14,361 bases of DNA from Methanomicrobiales archaeon (GTDB lineage: Archaea; Halobacteriota; Methanomicrobia; Methanomicrobiales; JACTUA01), in NCBI GenBank assembly GCA_028678555.1, contig JAJRDF010000008.1, positions 1 through 14,361 of the forward strand, given 5' to 3'. Positions 1 through 6,334 of the stretch are shown one piece after another. Numbering within the stretch: position 1 is the first letter of the stretch; each line of letters begins with the position of its first letter. Below the pieces are notes generated by a model. That model saw only the letters and a list, made by a program, of their open reading frames with translations, ran no database searches and was not told where the DNA came from. The translations under genes were made by a program, and so were the position numbers.

Positions 1-149
1 CCCACCCGGATCATCACGGGCCCGTAGACGGCGGACGGGTTGTGGATCCCTGCCTCCTTTGCCGTTTCCTCATCAGTGGTATCAAAGGTCCGGTCATCCG
101 CCTTCCCCGTGTAACTGAGCCGGATGAAATCGCCTTCTGCAACAGCCAT
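1..149 (-). CDS. FKBP-type peptidyl-prolyl cis-trans isomerase, N-terminal part
   Basis: This is the first 49 codons of a gene that runs off the left edge. FKBP-type isomerases catalyse cis-trans isomerisation of peptide bonds before proline and often also act as chaperones. The visible protein begins MAVAEGDFIRLSYTGKADD and continues with FDTTDEETAKEAGI and YGPVMIRVG. The YTG, the FDTT and the YGP-hydrophobic-VG pattern are typical of archaeal SlyD-like FKBPs, and the family's insert-in-flap domain would lie outside the window. The ATG at 149 is chosen because homology begins there; an AGGT lies 6 bases upstream, and a TATA-like element lies about 37 bases upstream, giving a leader of roughly 11 bases. 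The gene diverges from the CyaB-like gene. Family assignment is secure; the subtype cannot be judged from the fragment. Confidence 0.88.
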   Translation of the reverse strand, partial: MAVAEGDFIRLSYTGKADDRTFDTTDEETAKEAGIHNPSAVYGPVMIRV

Positions 150-184
150 ATCAGTACCTGACTATAATAGAGGGGGGGAAGGGC

Positions 185-192
185 ATTTATAG
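185..192. promoter_or_regulatory. Shared TATA-like element between divergent FKBP and CyaB genes
   Basis: The octamer ATTTATAG reads CTATAAAT on the other strand, so one element can serve as a TATA box in either direction. On the minus strand it sits about 37 bases before the FKBP start. On the plus strand it predicts transcription starting near 215, leaving a leader of about 55 bases before the CyaB start at 269. The positions are seen directly; promoter function is inferred from archaeal TATA spacing. Confidence 0.5.
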
Positions 193-268
193 GCACCGTT
201 CACCCGCAGGAATGTTTCCAAAGCTTCACATCATCCGGACGGTACCCTTCCACAGGGAGCAGGACAGC

Positions 269-841
269 ATGATGGAGATCGAGGCCAAGATCCGGGTCCG
301 CGCCCTGGAACCGGTGCGGGCACGCCTCCGGGAGCTGAAGGCAGAGCACCTGGGGATGCGGGTGGAACGGGACGTGTACTACAATGCCCCCCACCGGGAT
401 TTCGCAGTCACCGACGAAGCCCTCAGGGTCAGGTACTCGGAACGGGCTCCGGTGCCTGGAACGGCTCCGGTGCCCGGGGAAGCCCCGGTCCTCACCTACA
501 AGGGGCCCAAGCTCCCCGGGGACGGGCCCAAGTCACGGGAGGAGATCTGTGTCGCGGTGCAGGAGGGGGAACAGCTGGAACAGGTACTTGACCGGCTGGG
601 GTTCCGGCGTACCGCCCAGGTGGTGAAGGAGCGGGACCTGTACCTGCTGGAGGGGGCAACCATTGCCCTGGACCGGGTGGAAACCCTGGGGACATTCATC
701 GAGATCGAGGCACCCATGGGACTGTCCCGGAGAGAGGCGGTCCGGCAGATCACAATTCTCGCAGAAAAGCTGGGGGTGCGGGGGAAATCCCTTTCCCTCT
801 CGTATCTGGAGATGCTGCTCTCTAGAGAGAAAGGATCTTGA
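269..841 (+). CDS. CyaB-like CYTH domain protein (class IV adenylate cyclase / thiamine triphosphatase superfamily)
   Basis: CYTH proteins bind triphosphate substrates and two metal ions in a beta-barrel tunnel; members include class IV adenylate cyclases, thiamine triphosphatases and inorganic triphosphatases. The signature ExExK is seen at the very N-terminus (MEIEAKIRV), followed by RDVYYN, the TYKGPK segment, ALDRVETLGTFIEIEAP and the C-terminal LSLSYLEMLL, all in family order. The start is set at 269 or 272 because ExExK normally lies within the first few residues and GGGAG lies 9-12 bases upstream. An in-frame ATG at 212 would add about 20 unrelated residues and falls at the predicted transcription start. 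A short tandem repeat (APVPG units) lies in a loop. The last 20 bases overlap the convergent phosphoesterase gene. The archaeal substrate is not established, so cyclase activity should not be assumed. Confidence 0.85.
   Translation: MMEIEAKIRVRALEPVRARLRELKAEHLGMRVERDVYYNAPHRDFAVTDEALRVRYSERAPVPGTAPVPGEAPVLTYKGPKLPGDGPKSREEICVAVQEGEQLEQVLDRLGFRRTAQVVKERDLYLLEGATIALDRVETLGTFIEIEAPMGLSRREAVRQITILAEKLGVRGKSLSLSYLEMLLSREKGS
446..490 (+). repeat. 18-base tandem repeat inside the CyaB-like gene
   Basis: Two and a half copies of an 18-base unit encode APVPGT, APVPGE and APV in frame. The copies differ at a few positions, suggesting an older slippage duplication that lengthened a proline-rich surface loop before the TYKGPK strand. 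Confidence 0.7.
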
Positions 842-1463
842 TGGTGATGTCCCGGGGCTCGTCGCCCAGCTGGATCATGGCACAGTGACCCTCGCTGGCG
901 GGGCCGGGGTTCACGATCCGGACACCGTCCACTTCCATCTCTCCCCGGTCATCGTGGATATGGGCAGTGCAGACCAGATCGAAGTGCTTCATGAATTTCC
1001 GGATGGCCGGGCTCCCCACATGGGCCTCGCCCACCCGGTCCAGGGTCCCCTCAGGGGGGGCGTGGGTGACAAGGATGTTGTGCACGTTCTTCTCCAGGTG
1101 GGCGGTGATCTCCGAGAGGATCCCCTCGATCTGCTCCTCCGTGAGTTCAAAGGGGGTCCCGAACGGTGTCTTGTTGGACCCGCCAATTCCCGTGAGGGTC
1201 ACTTTGCCGAGCGTGATGGTGGAGCCGTGGAGGCAGACGGCACTGGAGTCCTCCAGCACGTCAAGGATGTCCTTCGGATCGCAGTTCCCGGGAACCGCGA
1301 AGACAGGGACATCGATCCGGTCCAGGAGGTCGGGCACCACATCCACCGGCCCGTTCTCGGTGATGTCCCCGGAGATGACGACCAGGTCGGGTTCAAGGCT
1401 GAGAAATGCGTCCAGTTTCCCGAACTGCCCGTGAAGATCTGCAAGCTGCAGAATCTTTATCAT
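822..1463 (-). CDS. Calcineurin-like metallophosphoesterase (YfcE/Icc-related)
   Basis: This 213-residue protein has the two-metal phosphoesterase motifs in order: D9 and H11 (ADLHG), D33 (SGDITE), N60 (PGNCD), H134 (VTHAPPEG), then H168 and H170 (AHIHDD). The usual GHxH motif reads AHIH here. Proteins of this family hydrolyse phosphomonoesters or phosphodiesters; the physiological substrate is unknown. It is the last gene of a three-gene minus-strand operon, and its ATG overlaps the TGA of the radical SAM gene by four bases (ATGA), which indicates translational coupling; there is no separate Shine-Dalgarno sequence. Its 3' end overlaps the convergent CyaB-like gene by 20 bases. Family identity is clear, the reaction is not. 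Confidence 0.88.
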   Translation of the reverse strand: MIKILQLADLHGQFGKLDAFLSLEPDLVVISGDITENGPVDVVPDLLDRIDVPVFAVPGNCDPKDILDVLEDSSAVCLHGSTITLGKVTLTGIGGSNKTPFGTPFELTEEQIEGILSEITAHLEKNVHNILVTHAPPEGTLDRVGEAHVGSPAIRKFMKHFDLVCTAHIHDDRGEMEVDGVRIVNPGPASEGHCAMIQLGDEPRDITIKILSL

Positions 1464-2578
1464 GGTGATATATCGGAATGTGCCTTAAAAAACCTTACCG
1501 CGGGATCGTCCCAGGAACCGGTGATCCGGCCGTGGAGTGCCAGGTTGCCGAGGGTCTGGAGCGTACTCCGGGAGAGAGGGCGCGGGACCGTGCCTCCGAG
1601 CGGGGTGCCGGGCAGGGGGATGAAGCCATGGACCCGGGCCTTCCCGTGGCGGGTCACCCACCGGATCATCTCCAGGGTCTCCTGTTCATCCTCGCCGGTC
1701 TCGAAGGGGAAACCCAGGATGAAGTCCACGATCGGCAGGAAATCATGATCCCGGCAGCATTCCACGGCAGCGATCACGTTGGCCACTGAATGTCCCCTCC
1801 GGATCCGGGAGAGGACCCGGTCGCTTCCTGACTGGGCACCGAAGGCGATCCTGCGGCTGGCACGAACGGAGGCGATCAGCTCCAGGGCTTCGCCCGAGAT
1901 GAACTCGGGGCGCACCTCTGAAGGGAAGGTGCCGAAGTAGATGTTCCCCGGGAGGCGGGAGAGAAGCGCCGCCACCTTCTCCAGCCGGGGGGATCTCCCG
2001 TCGGATCCGTACGCGAGGGCATTGGGTGAGACGAACCGGATGTCCCGGTACCGGGATGCATACCGGACGATGGTATCGATGGACCGGTGCCGCATCGTGG
2101 ACCCGAAGAGGCACGGGGTCTGGCAGTAGGCACACCCGAAGGGGCAGCCGCGGGAGATCTCGATATAGCCTTTCATGACAGAGAAGGGGGGGAATGCGTC
2201 CAGGATCACGGTATGGTCGATGGGCCGGGCCCACTCCCGGGTGACGACGCCGGGGACCGGCCCTGTTCCTCCCGTCTCCAGGTGTGAGAGGAGGCGCGGC
2301 AGCGTGAACTCCCCCTCGCCCACCACCACGTAGTCGGCATAGGCCGCCACCTGATCCGGGCACGCGGAAGCATGGGGTCCGCCGACAATGGTGGTGCAAC
2401 CGGCCCCCGCGATCTCCTCCCGGTAGGCCGGTTCATTCACCGAGTTCAGGCTGTAGCAGGTGATATCAGCGGCAGGTGCATCCACCGGTCTCAGGTAAAA
2501 GCCGTGCTCTGCACAGGAAGCAAACAGGGGGGCATAGGAGCTGGCGGCCGCATTAATGACCCTCCAGTTCACCCTCAC
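1460..2578 (-). CDS. B12-binding/radical SAM domain protein, MJ_1487-like family
   Basis: The 372-residue protein has an N-terminal Rossmann-like cobalamin-binding-type region (about 1-110, with VGGPHASACPD at 65-75 and VVVGEGE at 84-90) and a radical SAM core. The cluster motif CPFGCAYC gives C145, C149 and C152, spaced C-x3-C-x2-C. Later segments include FGAQSGSDRVLSRIRRGH and DFILGFPFETGEDEQETLEMI, typical of this class. The classic cobalamin-ligand motif DxHxxG is not evident, so cofactor binding is uncertain. The start is a GTG inside the end of the upstream gene (26-base overlap), preceded by GGGGGAG at 7 bases, which supports it. The architecture resembles the archaeal family TIGR04013 (MJ_1487), whose reaction is unknown to me. 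Confidence 0.85.
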   Translation of the reverse strand: MRVNWRVINAAASSYAPLFASCAEHGFYLRPVDAPAADITCYSLNSVNEPAYREEIAGAGCTTIVGGPHASACPDQVAAYADYVVVGEGEFTLPRLLSHLETGGTGPVPGVVTREWARPIDHTVILDAFPPFSVMKGYIEISRGCPFGCAYCQTPCLFGSTMRHRSIDTIVRYASRYRDIRFVSPNALAYGSDGRSPRLEKVAALLSRLPGNIYFGTFPSEVRPEFISGEALELIASVRASRRIAFGAQSGSDRVLSRIRRGHSVANVIAAVECCRDHDFLPIVDFILGFPFETGEDEQETLEMIRWVTRHGKARVHGFIPLPGTPLGGTVPRPLSRSTLQTLGNLALHGRITGSWDDPAVRFFKAHSDISP

Positions 2579-2972
2579 AGGTCAGCTCCCCCTTCCCGCC
2601 GTCCACGGTCACCCGGGTTCCTTCGGGGATCATGTCGATGGCAGGATCCGGCCGGTCCATCATGGGGATCCCCGCGATGATGGCCCCCACGACGATGATG
2701 GGCTCCGCTTCCCGGTTCACGATGGCAGCCGGTGCCTTGCCGTGATGCCGGAGGGCATAGAGCACGTAGGAACCCACGGTCGAACCCTTCCCGTGAGGGA
2801 AATAAAGGACGCAGCCGGCCACCGACTTCCCCCGCAGCGGGTGACCGGGTTCCACTACCATCCCGGTCTTCGGGTCCACGCCCCCCAGGAACGAGATCGG
2901 CTCGGGGCTCACGAGAAGGGGGCCGGTCGCCGTGCCCCCCGCGATCCCCCGTCCCCTGATGACGGACGACAC
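2553..2972 (-). CDS. Phosphomevalonate dehydratase small subunit (aconitase X swivel domain, DUF126)
   Basis: The 139-residue protein matches DUF126, the swivel domain of aconitase X. In archaea this subunit pairs with the DUF521 large subunit to dehydrate mevalonate 5-phosphate to trans-anhydromevalonate phosphate in the modified mevalonate pathway for isoprenoid lipids. Visible family features are GRGIAGGTATGPLLVS near the N-terminus, FLGGVDPKTG, the active-site-like FPHGKGSTVGSYVLYAL (58-74) and the closing EGTRVTVDGGKGEL. Length is normal. The start is a GTG at 2972 with no well-spaced Shine-Dalgarno; a TATA box centred about 26 bases upstream suggests a leaderless message. It heads the operon with the radical SAM and phosphoesterase genes. 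The large subunit is not in the window. Confidence 0.9.
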   Translation of the reverse strand: MSSVIRGRGIAGGTATGPLLVSPEPISFLGGVDPKTGMVVEPGHPLRGKSVAGCVLYFPHGKGSTVGSYVLYALRHHGKAPAAIVNREAEPIIVVGAIIAGIPMMDRPDPAIDMIPEGTRVTVDGGKGELTCEGELEGH

Positions 2973-2976
2973 ACCT

Positions 2977-3002
2977 GATATATGCGATCACACCCTATAT
3001 AG
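2977..3002. promoter_or_regulatory. Overlapping divergent promoters for the DUF126 operon and PAN
   Basis: Two TATA-like boxes lie 18 bases apart. GATATATG (2977-2984) is centred about 31 bases before the PAN ATG. CTATATAG (2995-3002) is centred about 26 bases before the DUF126 GTG on the minus strand. Each box therefore lies on the far side of the other, and both predict leaderless or nearly leaderless transcripts. Binding of the general factors at one box would probably hinder the other. Spacing is observed; function is inferred. Confidence 0.6.
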
Positions 3003-3010
3003 AAGATGAG

Positions 3011-4177
3011 ATGGATGACACCGTTTCCAACCAGATCAGCTCCGAGACTGACCTGGTGAAGATGAACCTGGAACTCCAGGAGCTGCGGGCACAGCAGCTG
3101 GACCTGAAACTGCGGAACGAGAACCTCCAGAAGGAGGCGAACCAGCTCCGGCGGGAGAATGCGCAGCTGAAGCGGATGCCCCTCTTCGTCGCCTCGGTGG
3201 TGGAGGTGATGGAGGACGGGGAGGTTTACCTGAGGCAGCAGGGGAACAACCAGGAGTACCTGACCACGATCTCCGAGGACCTGCAGAAGACCTTAAAACC
3301 CGGTACCAAGGTGGCGGTGAACAACTCGCTCTCGGTGGTCAAGATCATCGGCTCCGTCTACGATGCCCGGGTGCGGGTGATGGAACTGGAGGCCTCGCCT
3401 GACGTCACCTTCGAACAGATCGGTGGCCTGCGCCACGAGATCGAGGAGGTGCGCGAGGCGGTGGAGTATCCCCTGACACGGCCCGAGGTTTTCCGGAGGC
3501 TGGGCGTGGAACCCCCCAAGGGGATCCTGCTCCATGGTGCGCCGGGAACAGGAAAGACCCTGATCGCGAAGGCCGTGGCCCACCAGGCCCGCGCCACCTT
3601 CATCCGGATGTCGGGTTCGGAACTGGTGCACAAGTTCATCGGCGAGGGGGCACAGCTGGTCCGCGAACTCTTCCAGCTGGCCCGGGAACGGGCCCCATCC
3701 ATCATCTTCATCGATGAGATCGATGCCATCGCCTCCATGCGGACCCATGACGGCACATCGGGATCCGCCGAGGTACAGCGGACACTCATGCAGCTCCTGG
3801 CAGAGATGGACGGGTTCGACAACCGGGGTGACATCCGGATCATGGCTGCCACGAACCGGCTGGACATGCTGGATCTCGCCATCCTCCGGCCGGGCCGGTT
3901 CGACCGGGTCCTGCGCATCCCGCTTCCGGACGAGGCGGCGCGCCGGGAGATCCTGAAGATCCACACCCGATCCATGAAGATGGGGGAGGTGGACCTGGAG
4001 GATCTGGTGAAGGGGACCGAGGGTGGCACCGGCGCAGATCTCCAGGCCGTCTGCCGCGAGGCGGGCATGAATGCCGTCCGGCGCGGGGCGGACGCCGTGG
4101 AACAGGAGGATTTCACCGCCGCGCTGGCCAAGGTCAGGAGCGAACCGTCCCTCCGCGACGACCGCATGTTCCGCTGA
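3011..4177 (+). CDS. pan: Proteasome-activating nucleotidase (PAN), AAA+ ATPase
   Basis: PAN forms a hexamer that unfolds proteins and feeds them to the 20S proteasome. The 388-residue protein shows an N-terminal coiled coil (about 13-55, with LELQELRAQQLDLKLRNENL), an OB-like domain (about 57-118), Walker A GAPGTGKT (176-183), pore loop KFIGEGA (208-214), Walker B IIFIDEID (231-238), sensor N282 and arginine fingers in RPGRFDR (293-299). Departures from usual family sequence are LHGAPGTGKT in place of the common LYGPPGTGKT, and TNRLDMLDLAILRPGR in place of the usual proline-containing TNRPDxLDPAxLRPGR. The C-terminus is MFR, so the HbYX gate-opening motif carries Phe in place of Tyr. It could be a secondary PAN paralogue. 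The start follows a TATA box by about 31 bases. Confidence 0.92.
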   Translation: MDDTVSNQISSETDLVKMNLELQELRAQQLDLKLRNENLQKEANQLRRENAQLKRMPLFVASVVEVMEDGEVYLRQQGNNQEYLTTISEDLQKTLKPGTKVAVNNSLSVVKIIGSVYDARVRVMELEASPDVTFEQIGGLRHEIEEVREAVEYPLTRPEVFRRLGVEPPKGILLHGAPGTGKTLIAKAVAHQARATFIRMSGSELVHKFIGEGAQLVRELFQLARERAPSIIFIDEIDAIASMRTHDGTSGSAEVQRTLMQLLAEMDGFDNRGDIRIMAATNRLDMLDLAILRPGRFDRVLRIPLPDEAARREILKIHTRSMKMGEVDLEDLVKGTEGGTGADLQAVCREAGMNAVRRGADAVEQEDFTAALAKVRSEPSLRDDRMFR

Positions 4178-4195
4178 GGACGCAGTTCGCATCAC

Positions 4196-4214
4196 CTCCT
4201 TCTCTTTCTTTTTC
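4196..4214 (+). terminator. Pyrimidine-rich tract after PAN, possible terminator
   Basis: About 20 bases after the PAN stop the plus strand becomes a long C/T tract with a TTTTT run at 4209-4213. Archaeal RNA polymerase can terminate at oligo-T without a hairpin. The tract is seen; termination is inferred. Confidence 0.4.
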
Positions 4215-4313
4215 CGTTCTCTCCCGTTCGTGCCATTCGATCTCGCTGAAGACGGCAGGCATCTGTCGGATGTGTCGGTGGTTTCTTTTTGTGGACTATT
4301 ACTGAGACGCTCC

Positions 4314-4332
4314 TGGGGGGCTCCGCCCCCCG
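4314..4332. repeat. G/C hairpin (GGGGGGC-TCC-GCCCCCC) in the intergenic region
   Basis: A perfect 7-bp inverted repeat with a TCC loop occupies 4315-4331, with a T/G pair outside it. It shares the core GGGGGC-NNN-GCCCCC with the longer hairpin at 7051-7075. It lies in the 282-base gap after PAN and is not followed by a T-run on the plus strand, so a dispersed intergenic element is at least as likely as a terminator. Confidence 0.55.
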
Positions 4333-4459
4333 CCGCGTGGACGTCCCCCCCGTCAATTCGTTCTCATAGATGCATCCACCGCTTCATGAAAGAGCGTGGC
4401 GGCACAATCCTCACGGGGGAGAGTCCGGGAAGGGGCTGGCCCCCTCCTGATGAGGATGG

Positions 4460-4894
4460 ATGAATCCACCTGTTCTTTCTGTGAAGAATGCTCCTGTAAT
4501 GCTCCATGGGGCCTTCTCTCTCCAGCCGGGCCTTGCAGCAGGGATCATCTTCATCTCCCAGGGCGCCGACGGGCTCAGCATGCCCGACGCCGAAGGAAAC
4601 CTTCCGGACGCCCTCGCCCGGTACCTGGCAGGCCTTGCCGATCCCGACCCGATGCGCCGCTACCGGGCGGCGGAAGCACTGGGACGCCTGCGGGATCCGG
4701 GGGCGGTGGAGGGGCTGGTCCGGGCACTGGATGACACGGACTGGAGGGTCAGGTACAAGGCCGCCTGGGCACTGGGCACGATTGGCGATATGCGGGCGTA
4801 CCGCCCGCTGGAGCACCACATGCAGGACCCGGTTGACGGCGTCCAGGAGATGATCCGCGAAGCACTGGACCGTCTCCGGCGCGGAGGGGGATGA
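4460..4894 (+). CDS. Small HEAT-repeat (PBS lyase HEAT-like) protein
   Basis: HEAT-like repeats are paired helices that form protein-binding solenoids. About three repeats are visible in the second half: RYRAAEALGRLRDPGAVEGLVRALDD, then WRVRYKAAWALGTIGDMRAYRPLEHH, then a degenerate unit ending EALDRLRRGGG. The conserved pattern is R-x-x-A-A-x-A-L-G followed by D. No catalytic residue is expected. The start is uncertain. ATG 4460 has GAGG four bases upstream, but the first 40 residues look unlike protein of this type; the internal ATG at 4580 gives MPDAEGNLPDALARYLAG, which leads directly into the first repeat, yet lacks a clear ribosome site. No TATA box is evident. The partner protein is unknown. 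The coding assignment is firm for 4580-4894. Confidence 0.75.
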   Translation: MNPPVLSVKNAPVMLHGAFSLQPGLAAGIIFISQGADGLSMPDAEGNLPDALARYLAGLADPDPMRRYRAAEALGRLRDPGAVEGLVRALDDTDWRVRYKAAWALGTIGDMRAYRPLEHHMQDPVDGVQEMIREALDRLRRGGG

Positions 4895-4950
4895 AAGAGG
4901 GGAACCGGAACAATCCCTGGCCTGTCCGGAAAGGAGGAGCACCATCTACG

Positions 4951-4958
4951 CTTAAATA
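4951..4958 (+). promoter_or_regulatory. TATA box for the 57-residue membrane protein gene
   Basis: CTTAAATA is centred about 25.5 bases before the ATG at 4980, the spacing expected for a leaderless archaeal transcript. There is no Shine-Dalgarno sequence directly before that ATG, which agrees. Confidence 0.6.
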
Positions 4959-4979
4959 CGGCCGGGTGCCACCCTTTTT

Positions 4980-5153
4980 ATGGATACAGGTGCCCGGATC
5001 AGGAACTGGATCCTGTTTTACCTGATCTCCCTGGTCGGGCTCCTCTGGGCCACGTTCCTGATGGCCTCAGGCGGCTGGTTCTGGGTCTCGATCTGGACGG
5101 TTCTCGCGGTGGTGGGGACAAACATCATCATCCTGTTACTCCGTTTCCGGTGA
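4980..5153 (+). CDS. Small two-helix membrane protein, 57 residues, function unknown
   Basis: The frame from ATG 4980 to TGA 5151-5153 encodes 57 residues. It starts MDTGARIRNW, followed by a hydrophobic helix (about 10-29, ILFYLISLVGLLWATFLMA), a GG turn with several Trp (SGGWFW), a second hydrophobic helix (about 34-54, VSIWTVLAVVGTNIIILLL) and the basic tail RFR. Basic residues lie at both ends, so both termini would face the cytoplasm by the positive-inside rule. A TATA box sits at leaderless spacing upstream. I do not recognise the family. It precedes msrB by 77 bases on the same strand, so co-transcription is possible. Two clean membrane segments in one frame plus a well-placed promoter make it a likely real gene. 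Confidence 0.7.
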   Translation: MDTGARIRNWILFYLISLVGLLWATFLMASGGWFWVSIWTVLAVVGTNIIILLLRFR

Positions 5154-5230
5154 CCGTATCGATCATCAGTTCCTGAAAGGAATCCTTCCCCCTTATCATC
5201 TGAAGAGGCAGATCCCCTGGCGGGGCGAAG

Positions 5231-5731
5231 ATGTCCATGGCAGAGGAGACCGGTTCAGGAAAGATCCCGATCTTTGTGGTCGCGACCGGGAAGGTGGAGA
5301 TGGTGGAACGCATCCGGCGGACGGAGGGGGAGTGGCGCAGGCTCCTTTCCCCGGTCTCGTTTTCCGTGGCCCGCGGACAGGGGACCGAGCCGGCGTTCAC
5401 CGGCCGGTACCATGATTTCCACGGGGATGGCATCTACCGGTGCATCTGCTGCGGGACCGACCTCTTTGATTCCCAGGCCAAGTTCGATTCCGGGACAGGA
5501 TGGCCCAGCTTCACCGCCCCCGTTGCACCCATGAACGTGGCCCTCCGGACCGACATGAGTTACGGGATGGAACGGGTCGAGGTGCTCTGTCCCCGGTGCG
5601 ACGCCCACCTGGGGCATGTCTTTGACGATGGCCCGCCTCCCACGGGGAAACGGTTCTGCATGAACTCCGCCTCGCTCCTGTTCGTGGAACGGGGCAGGCT
5701 CCTGGGTAAGGAATCCCGATCACCCTCGTGA
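5231..5731 (+). CDS. msrB: Peptide-methionine (R)-S-oxide reductase MsrB
   Basis: MsrB reduces the R form of methionine sulfoxide in oxidised proteins. The 166-residue product shows EPAFTGRYHDFHGDGIYRC, the zinc ligands C71/C74 (CICC) and C120/C123 (CPRC), DSGTGWPSF, LGHVFDDG and the catalytic cysteine C143 in RFCMNSASL, where most homologues read RYCxNSASL. The first 23 residues extend beyond the usual family N-terminus and do not look like a signal peptide. An internal ATG at 5300 (MVERIRRTEGEWRRLLSP) gives the typical length, but its GGTGG lies only two bases away; the true start is undecided. The gene ends 10 bases from the end of the convergent methyltransferase gene. In a strict anaerobe this is an oxidative repair function. 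Confidence 0.92.
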   Translation: MSMAEETGSGKIPIFVVATGKVEMVERIRRTEGEWRRLLSPVSFSVARGQGTEPAFTGRYHDFHGDGIYRCICCGTDLFDSQAKFDSGTGWPSFTAPVAPMNVALRTDMSYGMERVEVLCPRCDAHLGHVFDDGPPPTGKRFCMNSASLLFVERGRLLGKESRSPS

Positions 5732-5741
5732 TTACGGGCGG

Positions 5742-6305
5742 TCAGGGGGCAGGATTGGCCAGGACCAGGTAGTGGTACGGGCCGCAGTCCTGCAGCGACA
5801 GCCGGTGAAAACCGGCGTCCCGGATCAGGGCCATGGCATGTTCAGGGGCGAACCGCTTCTGCAGCGGCGGACCGATATTCATTTCCCGGGCATGCCAGTC
5901 CAGGTTGGCCAGTACTCCCGTGTCCCGGATCATCCTGCGGGCGTTTCTGAGCACCCGTCCGGGATCGGAAAAATCGTGCAGGCAGATCCCGAAGAAGACC
6001 ACGTCCCCGCAGCCGGAACAGAGGAGCGTCTCTTCCGCGGCTCCCGCCCGCGCCGTGACCCATCCCATCCCTTCATCCGCGGCATGCTCCCCCAGGCGCA
6101 TGACCGCTTCCGCGTCCGCATCGATCCCGCAGACACGGCCGGAAGCCCCGACCCTCCGCGCGGCAGGCAGGGCAAAGTAACCCTCGCCGCACCCCACATC
6201 AAGGAACGTCATGCCGGGTGTGACACCGATGATGTCCAGCACGCGGCCAGGATCCTGCCAGTGGCGCCGTTCAGGATCGTCCGGAGGAAATCTTCGATGG
6301 GACAT
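5742..6305 (-). CDS. Class I SAM-dependent methyltransferase, substrate unknown
   Basis: The 187-residue protein has the S-adenosylmethionine-binding motif I as FLDVGCGEG (34-42), the acidic end of strand 2 in GIDADAEAV (60-68) and the later FFGICLHDFSDPGRVLRNARRMI and GVLANLDWH segments of the UbiE/methyltransferase-11 type fold. The N-terminal PDDPERRHWQDPGRVLDIIGV is common in archaeal and bacterial relatives. The substrate may be a small molecule or a metal(loid), but nothing here decides it. ATG 6305 is preceded by GGGGATG 4 bases upstream, a modest ribosome site. A 14-base perfect palindrome lies about 30 bases upstream. Its neighbours give no pathway clue. Confidence 0.85.
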   Translation of the reverse strand: MSHRRFPPDDPERRHWQDPGRVLDIIGVTPGMTFLDVGCGEGYFALPAARRVGASGRVCGIDADAEAVMRLGEHAADEGMGWVTARAGAAEETLLCSGCGDVVFFGICLHDFSDPGRVLRNARRMIRDTGVLANLDWHAREMNIGPPLQKRFAPEHAMALIRDAGFHRLSLQDCGPYHYLVLANPAP

Positions 6306-6334
6306 CTGTCATCCCCACATGCATTGCTCTGTTC

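Noticed and set aside
212..268. Upstream ATG for the CyaB-like gene
   Set aside because: It adds about 20 residues before the ExExK motif that normally starts the protein, and falls at the predicted transcription start.
663..1748. 361-codon plus-strand frame across cyaB, the phosphoesterase and the radical SAM gene
   Set aside because: It runs through three well-supported genes and has no recognisable domain.
3293..4195. Long minus-strand frames opposite PAN
   Set aside because: They are shadows of the PAN gene, with atypical His/Asp/Gly-rich composition and no family features.
4178..4463. Tail of a frame (from 4071) that extends beyond PAN into the intergenic region
   Set aside because: It begins inside PAN in another frame, and the tail crosses a terminator-like tract and a hairpin, with no protein-like pattern.
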